Positions 1 through 7,899 of a stretch of 64,000 bases of DNA are shown here, in pieces; positions within the stretch are counted from its first letter, which is position 1, and each line of letters opens with the position of its first letter. Both the position numbers and the translations under genes were made by a program. This DNA is from CBDHEY01 sp965262305. GTDB taxonomy: Bacteria; Pseudomonadota; Gammaproteobacteria; Pseudomonadales; Cellvibrionaceae. The stretch covers positions 163,785-227,784 of the forward strand of contig CBDHEY010000001.1 of the NCBI GenBank assembly GCA_965262305.1, given 5' to 3'. Under the pieces are notes generated by a model that was not told where the DNA came from, made no database searches, and saw nothing but the letters and a program-made list of their open reading frames with translations.

Positions 1-2
1 GC

Positions 3-1646
3 GCTATTGCTTTTGTGCCTAAGCAATATGAAAACATGTATTTTTCGTGGATGCGAGATATCCAAGACTGGTGTATTTCGCGACAACTATGGTGGGGGCA
101 TCGCATACCCGCTTGGTATGACGAAGATGGAAATGTTTACGTTGCACGCACGGCAACCGAGGCGAGAGAAAAATATTCCCTAGACGAATCAATTCCATTA
201 AAACAGGACTCAGATGTTCTCGATACCTGGTTTTCTTCAGGCCTATGGACATTTGGGACTCTGGGCTGGCCAGAAGACACTGAGTTTTTAAAGACATTTC
301 ACCCTTCATCGGTACTAGTAACTGGTTTTGATATCATTTTCTTCTGGGTCGCTCGTATGATTATGCTGACCCTGTATTTCAAAAAAGAAGTGCCCTTTCA
401 CACTGTTTATGTGCACGGGTTGGTCCGTGACAGTCAAGGCCAAAAAATGTCGAAGTCAAAAGGTAATGTGCTCGATCCCATAGACCTTATTGACGGTATA
501 GATCTAGAAACCTTAGTTAAAAAACGCACATCAGGCATGCAAGTCCCCAAACTCAAAAGTAAAATTGAGAAAATGACGCGCAAAGAGTTTCCCGAGGGTA
601 TTTCCGCTCATGGGACAGATGCACTGAGGTTCACCTATTACTCACTCGCGTCCACAGGGCGAGACATTAATTTTGATGTGGGAAGAATCGAAGGATTTCG
701 TAACTTTTGTAACAAACTCTGGAATGCCTCTAATTACGTATTGATGAATACTGAGAACCAGGATTGCGGACAAGACGGATCAAGTGAGTACACCTTAACA
801 CTCGCTGATAGGTGGATTATATCGCGGTTACAACGCGCAGAAAAAGCAGTGTGTGAAGGCATGGAAACCTACCGACTAGACCTCGCAAGCCAAGCACTCT
901 ATGACTTTATTTGGAAGGATTATTGTGATTGGTATTTAGAACTGACTAAACCCGTCTTGTGGGACGAACAAGAAGACCCCCTCGTCAAAAAAGGCACCCG
1001 ACGCACACTAATCCAAGTACTGGAAACCATATTACGGCTCGCCCACCCTCTTATGCCATTTATCACCGAAGAAATATGGCAAAAAGTAAAAGAATTAGCA
1101 GCAGCAAGCGGTGAAACCATCATGCTTAATGCCTATCCAGTTCCGGATGACTCAAAAATGGATGATCAAGCCGAAGCTGATATAAACTGGGTTCAAAGCG
1201 TGATTCTGGGTATTCGAACAATTCGTGGTGAAATGAATATTTCTCCTTCAAAGCAAGTAGATGTATTCTTTAAAAATGGAGATTCAAAGGACAAAAACCG
1301 TCTAGAAGAAAATGAAGCCTTTTTGAAAAAACTCGCATCATTAGAATCAGTGACTTGGTTGGAAAATGACGAGGCTCCTCTTTCAGCAACGTCACTTGTT
1401 GGCGATCTTGAGATTCACATTCCAATGGCGGGGTTAATCGATGTAAAAGCCGAAGTTTCTCGATTAGAAAAAGAAGTTAACAAGATTGAAATTGAGTTGA
1501 AGAAAGTTGAAGGCAAACTAAGCAACAGCAAGTTTGTTGATAAAGCGCCCGCAGAGGTGGTGCAGAAGGAAAAAGATCGACTTGAGGAATTTCAAGCCAC
1601 CATTAAAAAACTTATAGCACAACGAGATAAAATCGCGGCATTGTGA
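3..1646 (+). CDS. valS: Valyl-tRNA synthetase, C-terminal part (5' end outside window)
   Basis: Class I aminoacyl-tRNA synthetase that charges tRNA-Val in the cytoplasm. The reading frame is open from base 3, so about 547 residues remain of a family usually near 950; the HIGH motif lies upstream of the window. Visible are WMRDIQDWCISRQLWWGHRI near the start, the KMSKS loop (GQKMSKSKGN, about residue 145), the alpha-helical anticodon-binding domain, and the C-terminal ValRS coiled-coil arm (VSRLEKEVNKIEIELKKVEG) with FVDKAPAEVV. The GTG at 15 is an internal valine codon, not a start. Confidence 0.97.
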   Translation, partial: AIAFVPKQYENMYFSWMRDIQDWCISRQLWWGHRIPAWYDEDGNVYVARTATEAREKYSLDESIPLKQDSDVLDTWFSSGLWTFGTLGWPEDTEFLKTFHPSSVLVTGFDIIFFWVARMIMLTLYFKKEVPFHTVYVHGLVRDSQGQKMSKSKGNVLDPIDLIDGIDLETLVKKRTSGMQVPKLKSKIEKMTRKEFPEGISAHGTDALRFTYYSLASTGRDINFDVGRIEGFRNFCNKLWNASNYVLMNTENQDCGQDGSSEYTLTLADRWIISRLQRAEKAVCEGMETYRLDLASQALYDFIWKDYCDWYLELTKPVLWDEQEDPLVKKGTRRTLIQVLETILRLAHPLMPFITEEIWQKVKELAAASGETIMLNAYPVPDDSKMDDQAEADINWVQSVILGIRTIRGEMNISPSKQVDVFFKNGDSKDKNRLEENEAFLKKLASLESVTWLENDEAPLSATSLVGDLEIHIPMAGLIDVKAEVSRLEKEVNKIEIELKKVEGKLSNSKFVDKAPAEVVQKEKDRLEEFQATIKKLIAQRDKIAAL

Positions 1647-1673
1647 ATTAGCAGGCAAAGGAAATGTAATGTG

Positions 1674-1708
1674 ATTGTTAAGGGGAAGCATACTTTTCCC
1701 CTAACAAT
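1674..1708 (+). terminator. Hairpin after valS, possible terminator
   Basis: A near-perfect inverted repeat of about 13 bp per arm (ATTGTTAAGGGGAA ... TTTCCCCTAACAAT) starts 28 bp after the valS stop. No clear T-run follows, so intrinsic termination is plausible but not certain. Confidence 0.5.
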
Positions 1709-1796
1709 TGCCTTTCAGCGATACAGAACTATTTTCCCGAATAACAAGACAAGCAGTTAAAATAAAACACCTTACTTAGCTGTCTTTCCTAAATAT

Positions 1797-1830
1797 TTAG
1801 CCTTCACGCATTCTAGAATCTGAAGGCTAA
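1797..1830 (-). terminator. Hairpin downstream of the DUF302 gene
   Basis: Perfect 10-bp arms TTAGCCTTCA and TGAAGGCTAA with a 14-bp loop, 34 bp past the stop codon of the leftward DUF302 gene. It is AT-rich downstream without a long T-run. Probably a terminator for that gene, or a shared barrier with valS. Confidence 0.4.
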
Positions 1831-1863
1831 TACACTAAACCATGGGACTCAATTGTATTTGGC

Positions 1864-2352
1864 TCAATAGTGCCCAGGAATTTTCTTCTTCTTTTTCTTG
1901 ATAGCTGCATTACTGAGTTTATTTAATGCTTTGGAAACTTTCTTGAACACCTTATCGCAATTTTCCACCTCGTGGCGCTTTTTTATATATTTAGGGTTGT
2001 TATAGCTAAACCAAACCTCTCCTTCTTCATCTTGCCATATTAACGCTTTTTGCGGCAGATCTATCGCGACGCTTTGCGTACACTGCATCAAAGGTGTGCC
2101 TACCTTTGGATTGCCAAAAATGACTAACTCCGTAGGTCTAAGACCAAGATCGACACGCGTTGCATTTTCCGCATGATCAATTCGAGCGAAAACACTAAGT
2201 CCCTTTTTCTTTAGAATTTTTTCAAACCGATCCGCCGTCTCTTTAACAGAAAAATCACTTTTTTTCGAAATGACGCCATCACTCGCGTAGATCGATGATG
2301 ACATCGCCATCAAAATCGAAACAGCAAAAGCCATAATAAAAGGTAATTTCAT
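1864..2352 (-). CDS. DUF302 domain secreted protein
   Basis: About 162 residues. An N-terminal signal peptide (MKLPFIMAFAVSILMAMSSS, cleavage probably after YAS) precedes a DUF302 domain. The domain shows its hallmarks: VFARIDHAENA, LRPTELVIFGNPKVGTPLMQ, AIDLPQKALIWQDEEG and SYNNPKYIKKRH. DUF302 proteins are small and of unknown biochemical role, often periplasmic. The start at 2352 is chosen over the in-frame ATG at 2385 because GGAG lies 6 bp before it and it begins a proper signal peptide. The C-terminus is an unusual lysine run (KKKKKK) before PGHY. Confidence 0.85.
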   Translation of the reverse strand: MKLPFIMAFAVSILMAMSSSIYASDGVISKKSDFSVKETADRFEKILKKKGLSVFARIDHAENATRVDLGLRPTELVIFGNPKVGTPLMQCTQSVAIDLPQKALIWQDEEGEVWFSYNNPKYIKKRHEVENCDKVFKKVSKALNKLSNAAIKKKKKKIPGHY

Positions 2353-2618
2353 GAGTATCTCCAATGGTTTCTTAATGATCTTCAATTACTAAAAATATTG
2401 GACACGCCCAAACACAAAAAGATCTGCTCAATAAAAATAACTCTAGATAGAGAGAGTTACAATAATGGATCATGCATGTTTTGGCGAATAATTACAAAAG
2501 ACGCTCGCGTGAGGAACCTTGCTGTAGGAACATAGAAAAAATTTTGAGATAAATGCGTTTGTATAGGGTAAAGGCGCCACAATAATCGCCTTTACCCTAG
2601 AGTACCCTTTTAACAATT

Positions 2619-3377
2619 TTAATAACGGAACCTAGTTACTAAAACCATTTTAATTTTAACTCGGGTGTCAGAGCCTTGACGTAACCAAAAACTATAAGTT
2701 CCTGGATCTAACGGTCCACTAAAACCTTCTGCACCAGGGGCCCAACTATTTGTTAAGTTAACTAAACGTGCCTGTAAGTCTTCAGCAGTAAAATCATCAC
2801 AAATTGCCTGGTCAGTTATCGCGTTATAAGGGTTTTCACCAGTATTAATGCCTGCTTCATTTTCAAAAGTCTCTGTCAACCCTGAGTCAAGTGGTGTTAA
2901 ATTTGCTAGCCCCATTTCACACAGTAGGTCACCACTACAAACCCCTACATCACTACCTACTTGAGTGCTACGAAGATGTGTCCAACCTAATAACCCTTCA
3001 GCAGGGTTATCTGGGTTGTTGGGATTTGGAAATTCAAAGTCGAATGAATCGCCTTCAACAATCGCTAAAAAGCCTACATCTTCAAAACAAGGGCGAGTCT
3101 CCCAATCAATTAGATACGCCTTGTCCAGTACCAACCACCTTGGAATCGTAACGGTAAAATAATCAAAATCATCACGAGCAAACTCAGCTTCGATATAATT
3201 TTTACCAAATCTCAAACGGCCTAAATCTGTTGGGTTTAATCGATCGTTGGAAATATCTTGTTCACTAAAAAGCACTTTTTTAAATCTATGCTTAAAAACT
3301 TCGTTTTCATTAGCATTTGAAATAACATTAACGCCAATCATTGCGATTGCGCAAACTGCAATTTTTAAAAATTTCAT
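2619..3377 (-). CDS. Hypothetical secreted protein
   Basis: About 252 residues, not recognised. It starts with a signal peptide (MKFLKIAVCAIAMIGVNVIS, cleavage probably after SNA). The mature part is acidic and has few recognisable motifs; a C-terminal stretch (LDPGTYSFWLRQGSD ... VKIKMVLVTRF) is beta-strand-like, as in small extracellular beta-sandwich domains. Six cysteines occur, which would allow disulfides outside the cytoplasm. The start at 3377 has GGTGA 5 bp upstream; an ATG at 3389 in the same frame is less likely. It stands alone between non-coding stretches, so context gives no role. Confidence 0.7.
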   Translation of the reverse strand: MKFLKIAVCAIAMIGVNVISNANENEVFKHRFKKVLFSEQDISNDRLNPTDLGRLRFGKNYIEAEFARDDFDYFTVTIPRWLVLDKAYLIDWETRPCFEDVGFLAIVEGDSFDFEFPNPNNPDNPAEGLLGWTHLRSTQVGSDVGVCSGDLLCEMGLANLTPLDSGLTETFENEAGINTGENPYNAITDQAICDDFTAEDLQARLVNLTNSWAPGAEGFSGPLDPGTYSFWLRQGSDTRVKIKMVLVTRFRY

Positions 3378-3389
3378 ATGAATCACCAT

Positions 3390-4007
3390 TAATTATTAAT
3401 ATATTAAGTGTCTAAAAAAAGTTTCGCTTCAACAAACCAAACTCATTCAGAAAAAAACATGGTAATCCTTAAAATCTAGCATATTGAAACGAGATAAAAT
3501 TTTAATAGATAAGTATTACAAACGATAAAACACTTTTATCAAAACACAAAAATACATTCGATATAGTGTCGTCATTCGCATGGATTTTTCGTTTTCAATC
3601 TCTTTCAAGCAAAAATTAATTAGCCTTTTACGAAAAGTTACGAAGCGACCTCCATCCCATCATAAAACCTTTAGCAATGAACGAATGATTTGAATTAAGC
3701 CGATTCAGAAAAAATCGTATACGAGATGACAGAAGCTGCCGTATCAATTACATTGAATATCAAAAGCAAAGCGTGGTTATATTGAAAGACTAGTGAATAT
3801 TTAGCACTCCACCTCTTATCATCGGTTTTTTATAGTCATAACATATTAAATAGCCAGAAATAGCAAAAGCGACTAATGATATCAAAAGACTGAAAATAGA
3901 TATCAGCTTGTTCATTTACTTTTTTTGTTCAAATAAAAAAACAACAATACTTTACCAAAGCACGGCTAGCGAGCATCACAACGCTTATTCCAAAATTTTT
4001 AATCACT
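3390..4007. other. 618-bp AT-rich intergenic stretch
   Basis: No gene of normal size on either strand. The only candidate is a 41-codon leftward ORF at 3790-3915, listed separately. No convincing repeats, RNA gene or terminator seen. Confidence 0.5.
3790..3915 (-). CDS. Possible small single-pass membrane peptide (41 aa)
   Basis: ATG at 3915, stop TAG at 3790-3792. The product has one hydrophobic helix (LISIFSLLISLVAFAISGYL) followed by a short basic tail. The Shine-Dalgarno sequence is weak (AAGTAA). Composition looks like a real membrane helix, but AT-rich DNA yields such ORFs by chance, so this is tentative. Confidence 0.25.
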   Translation of the reverse strand: MNKLISIFSLLISLVAFAISGYLICYDYKKPMIRGGVLNIH

Positions 4008-4697
4008 CTATAACACAACGCCAAATAAATGCCCGACAGCAGCCGTTAACACCATTGCAAGAGCTCCTAATAAAGTAACTCGTGCTGATGCTTTAAAAAT
4101 TGGTGCTCCTCCCGCTCGGGCACTAATAGCCCCTAGCAACGACAAAGACATCAATGAGGAAAATGCCACAAAGGTGACTAATTGTTCCCGTGTAGAAAAC
4201 CATGCGGTAATAAGAGGCAAGGCAGCTCCAAGAATAAAGGTAATTGCAGACGAGATTGCCGCTTGAATTGGACGTGCACGACTATCTACCGTTATTCCGA
4301 TCTCATCACGTGCGTGTGCTCCCAGAGCGTCGTGCGACATGAGTTGATCTGCAACTTCTTTTGCGAGTTTTGGTGTGAGACCACGTTCCTCATAAATTTT
4401 TGCCAACTCTGCTGTTTCAGAATCATAGTTTTCAGCTAAGGATCGCCGCTCAATTTGCAAATCGGCTTTTTCTGTATCAGACTGAGAGCTAACAGAAACA
4501 TATTCCCCAGCCGCCATCGACATCGCTCCTGCCACTAAGCCTGCTAAACCTGCAAGGAGTATTTCGATTTGCGCTGTTCCAGCAGACGCCACACCGAGAA
4601 TTAAACTGCTTGTCGAAACAATTCCATCATTTGCACCCAAAACCGAAGCCCTTAGTAATCCATTCCTGTGTGATCGATGTGCCTCTATGTGAATCAT
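4008..4697 (-). CDS. VIT1/CCC1 family Fe2+/Mn2+ transporter
   Basis: About 229 residues. The family signature is plain near the N-terminus: HRSHRNGLLRASVLGANDGI, then STSSLILGVASAG and the helix-rich GLAGLVAGAMSMAAGEYVSV. A cytoplasmic charged segment rich in Glu (about residues 75-130, metal-binding region in the family) is followed by three more membrane helices, the usual five-helix layout. Members move ferrous iron or manganese across membranes. The start at 4697 (MIHIEAHRSHRNG) matches family N-termini; the frame extends upstream to 4751 without a typical sequence. It is transcribed away from the DsbA-like gene only by a short gap and may be read with it. Confidence 0.9.
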   Translation of the reverse strand: MIHIEAHRSHRNGLLRASVLGANDGIVSTSSLILGVASAGTAQIEILLAGLAGLVAGAMSMAAGEYVSVSSQSDTEKADLQIERRSLAENYDSETAELAKIYEERGLTPKLAKEVADQLMSHDALGAHARDEIGITVDSRARPIQAAISSAITFILGAALPLITAWFSTREQLVTFVAFSSLMSLSLLGAISARAGGAPIFKASARVTLLGALAMVLTAAVGHLFGVVL

Positions 4698-4781
4698 ATG
4701 GTTACCATAACAAAAACAGTTGATGCCTATAAAAACGGTTCCCAAAAACAATTATATGAAATTATAACCCTTAATTTATTA

Positions 4782-5390
4782 TCACATAATTTGCTTAAGC
4801 TGCTTTTCTAGAGTGTCAGCTGGGCTGTAACCCAACGCTAGTGGATAGGCCTCACTTCTATCATTGACATAAAAAAGCGCTGGAAAACCACTAACTTTCA
4901 ATTGGTAAGTAATACTTAAATGCTGCTGAAAACGTTCTTCAATTTCTTCCGATTCCAGCATCTCAGAAAACAGTTTTTTATCCAAGTCTATTGCGCAAGC
5001 GCAAGCGATTAAAGTGTCTTCTAAGGCTGGATTTTTCGCTTCCAGATAATAGGCTGATTGAATGGCTTTTACCATCTGATGAGCACTTTTCGCTCTTAAG
5101 CTCTCTGCTGCAATAACAGCTCGACAAGCGGGATAAGTTGAACGATAAGGCGTATTTAATTTCCAAAAATCGTGATTAAAAGCTACTTGAGTTTTTTCTT
5201 CTATCTGATACCAATAAGACGAAATAGTCTGCCTTAAAGATTCGTCCATTGGCTGGTCGCTATCTGGAGCCAAGCCCCCCATTATCCAATCTACGTCTGC
5301 AGAGGGATATTTCCTCAAAAATGTTTCTAACTCCGGCTGAAATCCATAACACCAGCCACACATGGGGTCCAATACGTACAATAATCGCAT
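4782..5390 (-). CDS. DsbA family (FrnE/COG3531-like) thioredoxin-fold protein
   Basis: 202 residues, no signal peptide, so probably cytoplasmic. The N-terminal strand leads directly to a CGWC redox motif (YVLDPMCGWCYGF, cysteines about residues 11 and 14), then a helical insertion, and a C-terminal half with VSGFPALFYVN carrying the cis-proline expected of a thioredoxin fold. The family resembles DsbA-like oxidoreductases used in thiol-disulfide exchange; the substrate is unknown. Lies 84 bp from the metal transporter on the same strand. Confidence 0.85.
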   Translation of the reverse strand: MRLLYVLDPMCGWCYGFQPELETFLRKYPSADVDWIMGGLAPDSDQPMDESLRQTISSYWYQIEEKTQVAFNHDFWKLNTPYRSTYPACRAVIAAESLRAKSAHQMVKAIQSAYYLEAKNPALEDTLIACACAIDLDKKLFSEMLESEEIEERFQQHLSITYQLKVSGFPALFYVNDRSEAYPLALGYSPADTLEKQLKQIM

Positions 5391-5489
5391 AAAAGCCTCG
5401 GTTTTTAATATGCAGATTACAATTTAAAAAATCCAAGCTAAATTTAATACCTTTTTTAGCCCTATAATTCCGCGCTTATCAGATAATTT

Positions 5490-5951
5490 TTAAGTGAGAT
5501 TATTAGGCGGTATCCAAGTGAGAGAAGAGTGATGAAGTGATATTAACACTCTACCATTCAGTTTATGATAAGCGAAAGTATAGTCAGCGCGAGTCGCATC
5601 ACCATGCTCATTTACAAAGGTGTAGTGCCCCATGTCTTTATAACCTAATCCCCCAGCTTTTAAGACGGGGCCTACTGCACTTTGAAATTCAACATGCTTC
5701 CAACCATGGTTTAAAAATCCATTGTCATGTGGGTAATCGGGATTTCCTCCGACGAAATAGGAACGTGCTCCCGCTTCATCGAGACGAATCACATCAGCTA
5801 AAGTGGGCTTGAAAAGTAGCGGCTCTTCGGGAGATCCAAAGTCATAAAGCCCAAGAAGTGACTCCACATCTTTAGTAATTACAGCTTCTGACCAAGCTCT
5901 TTGCGCACTAATGACTTCTTCTTTGGTAATTTTTTCGAAATTTCTCATCAT
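5490..5951 (-). CDS. NTF2-like (SnoaL/CaMKII-association type) protein
   Basis: 153 residues. The N-terminus ITKEEVISAQRAWSEAVITK followed by SLLGLYDF is typical of NTF2-like cone-shaped domains, as are the conserved C-terminal strands (ADYTFAYHKLNGRVLISLHHSSLTW). NTF2-like proteins may be enzymes or binding proteins, and no catalytic assignment can be made. Two adjacent ATG codons at the start; GAG lies 5-6 bp upstream. Confidence 0.7.
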   Translation of the reverse strand: MMRNFEKITKEEVISAQRAWSEAVITKDVESLLGLYDFGSPEEPLLFKPTLADVIRLDEAGARSYFVGGNPDYPHDNGFLNHGWKHVEFQSAVGPVLKAGGLGYKDMGHYTFVNEHGDATRADYTFAYHKLNGRVLISLHHSSLTWIPPNNLT

Positions 5952-6319
5952 AATCTCAGGGGAAAAATCTGTAAGTAGACTTATCGGACTAACTGCATTA
6001 ACTATTCGATCTAAAAATATAAATTTTAGTCGTATCTAATCTTTCTGGGTTTCTATAGTGAATTATATTTTACCAGCGACTCGAAATGATTCGATGCATT
6101 GTAAAGTAACAGCTCTTAATTCATTGATTAATTCGGGCTGTATTTTTGTGAAATAGTAATAGTTGGGTTCATTAAAAAGCGTTTCCATCATAAATGTTAA
6201 CTCTTTCCCAATGTTTTTAATTTTTGCGATCGAGAAATTACGGAAGGTAGGCTAGTAAAATTTTTATAAGTTGATTGATGCAATTCAACTCTCTTGCACC
6301 AATCAAATCAATGAAAGAA
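5952..6319. other. 368-bp intergenic stretch
   Basis: AT-rich. Contains only a 41-codon leftward ORF (6063-6188), listed separately. No repeat, RNA gene or terminator that I can support. Confidence 0.5.
6063..6188 (-). CDS. Possible small protein (41 aa)
   Basis: Leftward ORF with tandem ATG codons (6191 and 6188) and a purine-rich GGGAAAGAG about 10 bp upstream. The product is amphipathic and hydrophilic (FTKIQPELINELRAVTLQCI), which reads more like protein than random AT-rich sequence. Not recognised. Confidence 0.25.
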   Translation of the reverse strand: METLFNEPNYYYFTKIQPELINELRAVTLQCIESFRVAGKI

Positions 6320-6937
6320 TTATACAATCGCTAACAACTCAACTTCGAAAATCAATGCAGAGTATGGACCAATAGCACCGCCTGCTCCTCGCTCACCGTA
6401 AGCAAGTTGATAGGGGATATAAAGTCGCCATTTGGAACCAACATTCATTAGCTGTAAAGCTTCTGTCCAACCGGCAATCACTCCGTTTACTGGAAATTCT
6501 GCAGGCTGATTGCGTTCAACAGAACTGTCAAAAACTTGCCCATTAATCAAGGTTCCATGGTAGTGAGTTCTAACAGTAGAAGAACTGCTAGGTTTTTCAC
6601 CAGAACCTTCCGTAATAACTTCATATTGCAAACCAGATTCAGTCACTGTAATACCATCCTTTTTTGCATTTTCTGCTAAGAAAGCCTCACCTTCCGCTCC
6701 TAATTCTTTAGCTTGTGATTGCTGTTTTTCTTGCATTTGTTTACTTATCTCTGCAAAAGCGGATTCTAACTGAGCGTCTGACACAGCGCTGGCGTTGCCT
6801 TTAAGAGAGTCAATAAGACCAGCGGCAACAGCTTCTGGGTTTACCCCATCGAATGGATTTTGGGCGAGTTGAGAGCCCATTTGACGGCCAACACCATAAC
6901 TGGCGATATCAGAGTGACTAGTATATTGATCAGACAT
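6320..6937 (-). CDS. fklB: FKBP-type peptidyl-prolyl cis-trans isomerase (FKBP22/FklB type)
   Basis: About 205 residues. The N-terminal helical dimerisation region (SYGVGRQMGSQLAQNPF ... DSLKG, then a long helix to about residue 85) precedes a C-terminal FKBP domain (VRTHYHGTLINGQVFDSS, VIAGWTEALQLMNVGSKWRL, IPYQLAYGERGAGGAIGPYS). This matches FklB/FkpA architecture; lack of a signal peptide favours cytoplasmic FklB. The enzyme speeds proline isomerisation during folding. Start at 6937 (MSDQYTSHSDIASYGVG) is chosen over an in-frame ATG at 6982 because FklB proteins begin just before SYGVG. Confidence 0.92.
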   Translation of the reverse strand: MSDQYTSHSDIASYGVGRQMGSQLAQNPFDGVNPEAVAAGLIDSLKGNASAVSDAQLESAFAEISKQMQEKQQSQAKELGAEGEAFLAENAKKDGITVTESGLQYEVITEGSGEKPSSSSTVRTHYHGTLINGQVFDSSVERNQPAEFPVNGVIAGWTEALQLMNVGSKWRLYIPYQLAYGERGAGGAIGPYSALIFEVELLAIV

Positions 6938-7125
6938 GAAGCTATCTCTTTGAAGTAAAAGACATAAATTGTAACACACCATCCTTTTTGACGCGGAAGA
7001 TACTTTAAGGAAAGTTAAGCTCGAGTTGATTCATTAACTAACCAAGGCACCTATAACGCGACCACAAATAGCGAGCAGACTTTAACGAAAAAGCACTCCA
7101 AAGGTTTTTATGGCCTAGTTAAAAT

Positions 7126-7521
7126 TTAACCCATCACGGGAGTGCATAGTTCCACTAAAATACCAGAGGGACAACGGACATAAGAAACTATTTGTCCCCA
7201 AGGTTTTTGTTCAGGTGCCTTGAGTTCCTTGGCTCCATATTTTAACGCGGATAAATGCATAGCATTAACGTCGATAGCGACTAGAACAATTTCGGTACCA
7301 AGCGGCTTTTCCGAATTTGAACCACTAATATAACCTAGATCAAAGTTTGCATAGCCCAATTCGTGAGACGCGAAAGCAAGTGTTGTTTCACCTGTATCTA
7401 ATTCGCCGTAATCACTTTCTTCGGTAATGAACTTACGGCTCATATCAAATGCTTTTTCAAAAAAAGACAATGCTTTGTTTACATCGGAAACATAAACAAT
7501 TGTATATCCAAACTTAACCAT
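7126..7521 (-). CDS. VOC (glyoxalase/bleomycin-resistance fold) protein
   Basis: About 131 residues with the beta-alpha-beta-beta-beta repeat of the vicinal oxygen chelate superfamily: FGYTIVYVSDVNKALSFFEK at the start and CPSGILVELCTPV at the end. The superfamily covers lyases, dioxygenases and binding proteins; a substrate cannot be named. Start at 7521 is set by a strong AGGAAAG 5 bp upstream; the ATG at 7560 lacks this. Confidence 0.85.
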   Translation of the reverse strand: MVKFGYTIVYVSDVNKALSFFEKAFDMSRKFITEESDYGELDTGETTLAFASHELGYANFDLGYISGSNSEKPLGTEIVLVAIDVNAMHLSALKYGAKELKAPEQKPWGQIVSYVRCPSGILVELCTPVMG

Positions 7522-7560
7522 TTCACTTTCCTTTTGTTTTATGAACACCAATAGTAGCAT

Positions 7561-7899
7561 CTCGATAGATTAAAATAACACGATACAAATGCCACAGAAT
7601 CTGTATTCGGTCGTTATAGCAAACAGATTACGCTCTTCATTAAAACCGATATATTGTCTTATGTTATTGTATAAAATTTATTCTCTTTATCTAGAGCCTT
7701 GAGACATATGCTTTATTAGCCATTTGTTAACCTAATGAAATTATTGATTAAAGAGTAATTCATTTAGATATTCGAATATACGTTTTCACATGGCCTCTAC
7801 CTCTGTCACTCAAATCTCCCTAAAGTGCTAAAAATACCCAAACTTGAAATTTATACTAATATTAAAAGACCTATTTGTTATTTCATATCTTTTCAATCT
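7561..7899. other. Intergenic stretch before the kinase gene
   Basis: About 340 bp of AT-rich sequence between divergent genes; it should hold both promoters but none is clear enough to place. An in-frame GTG at 7825 could lengthen the kinase by 25 residues. Confidence 0.4.
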
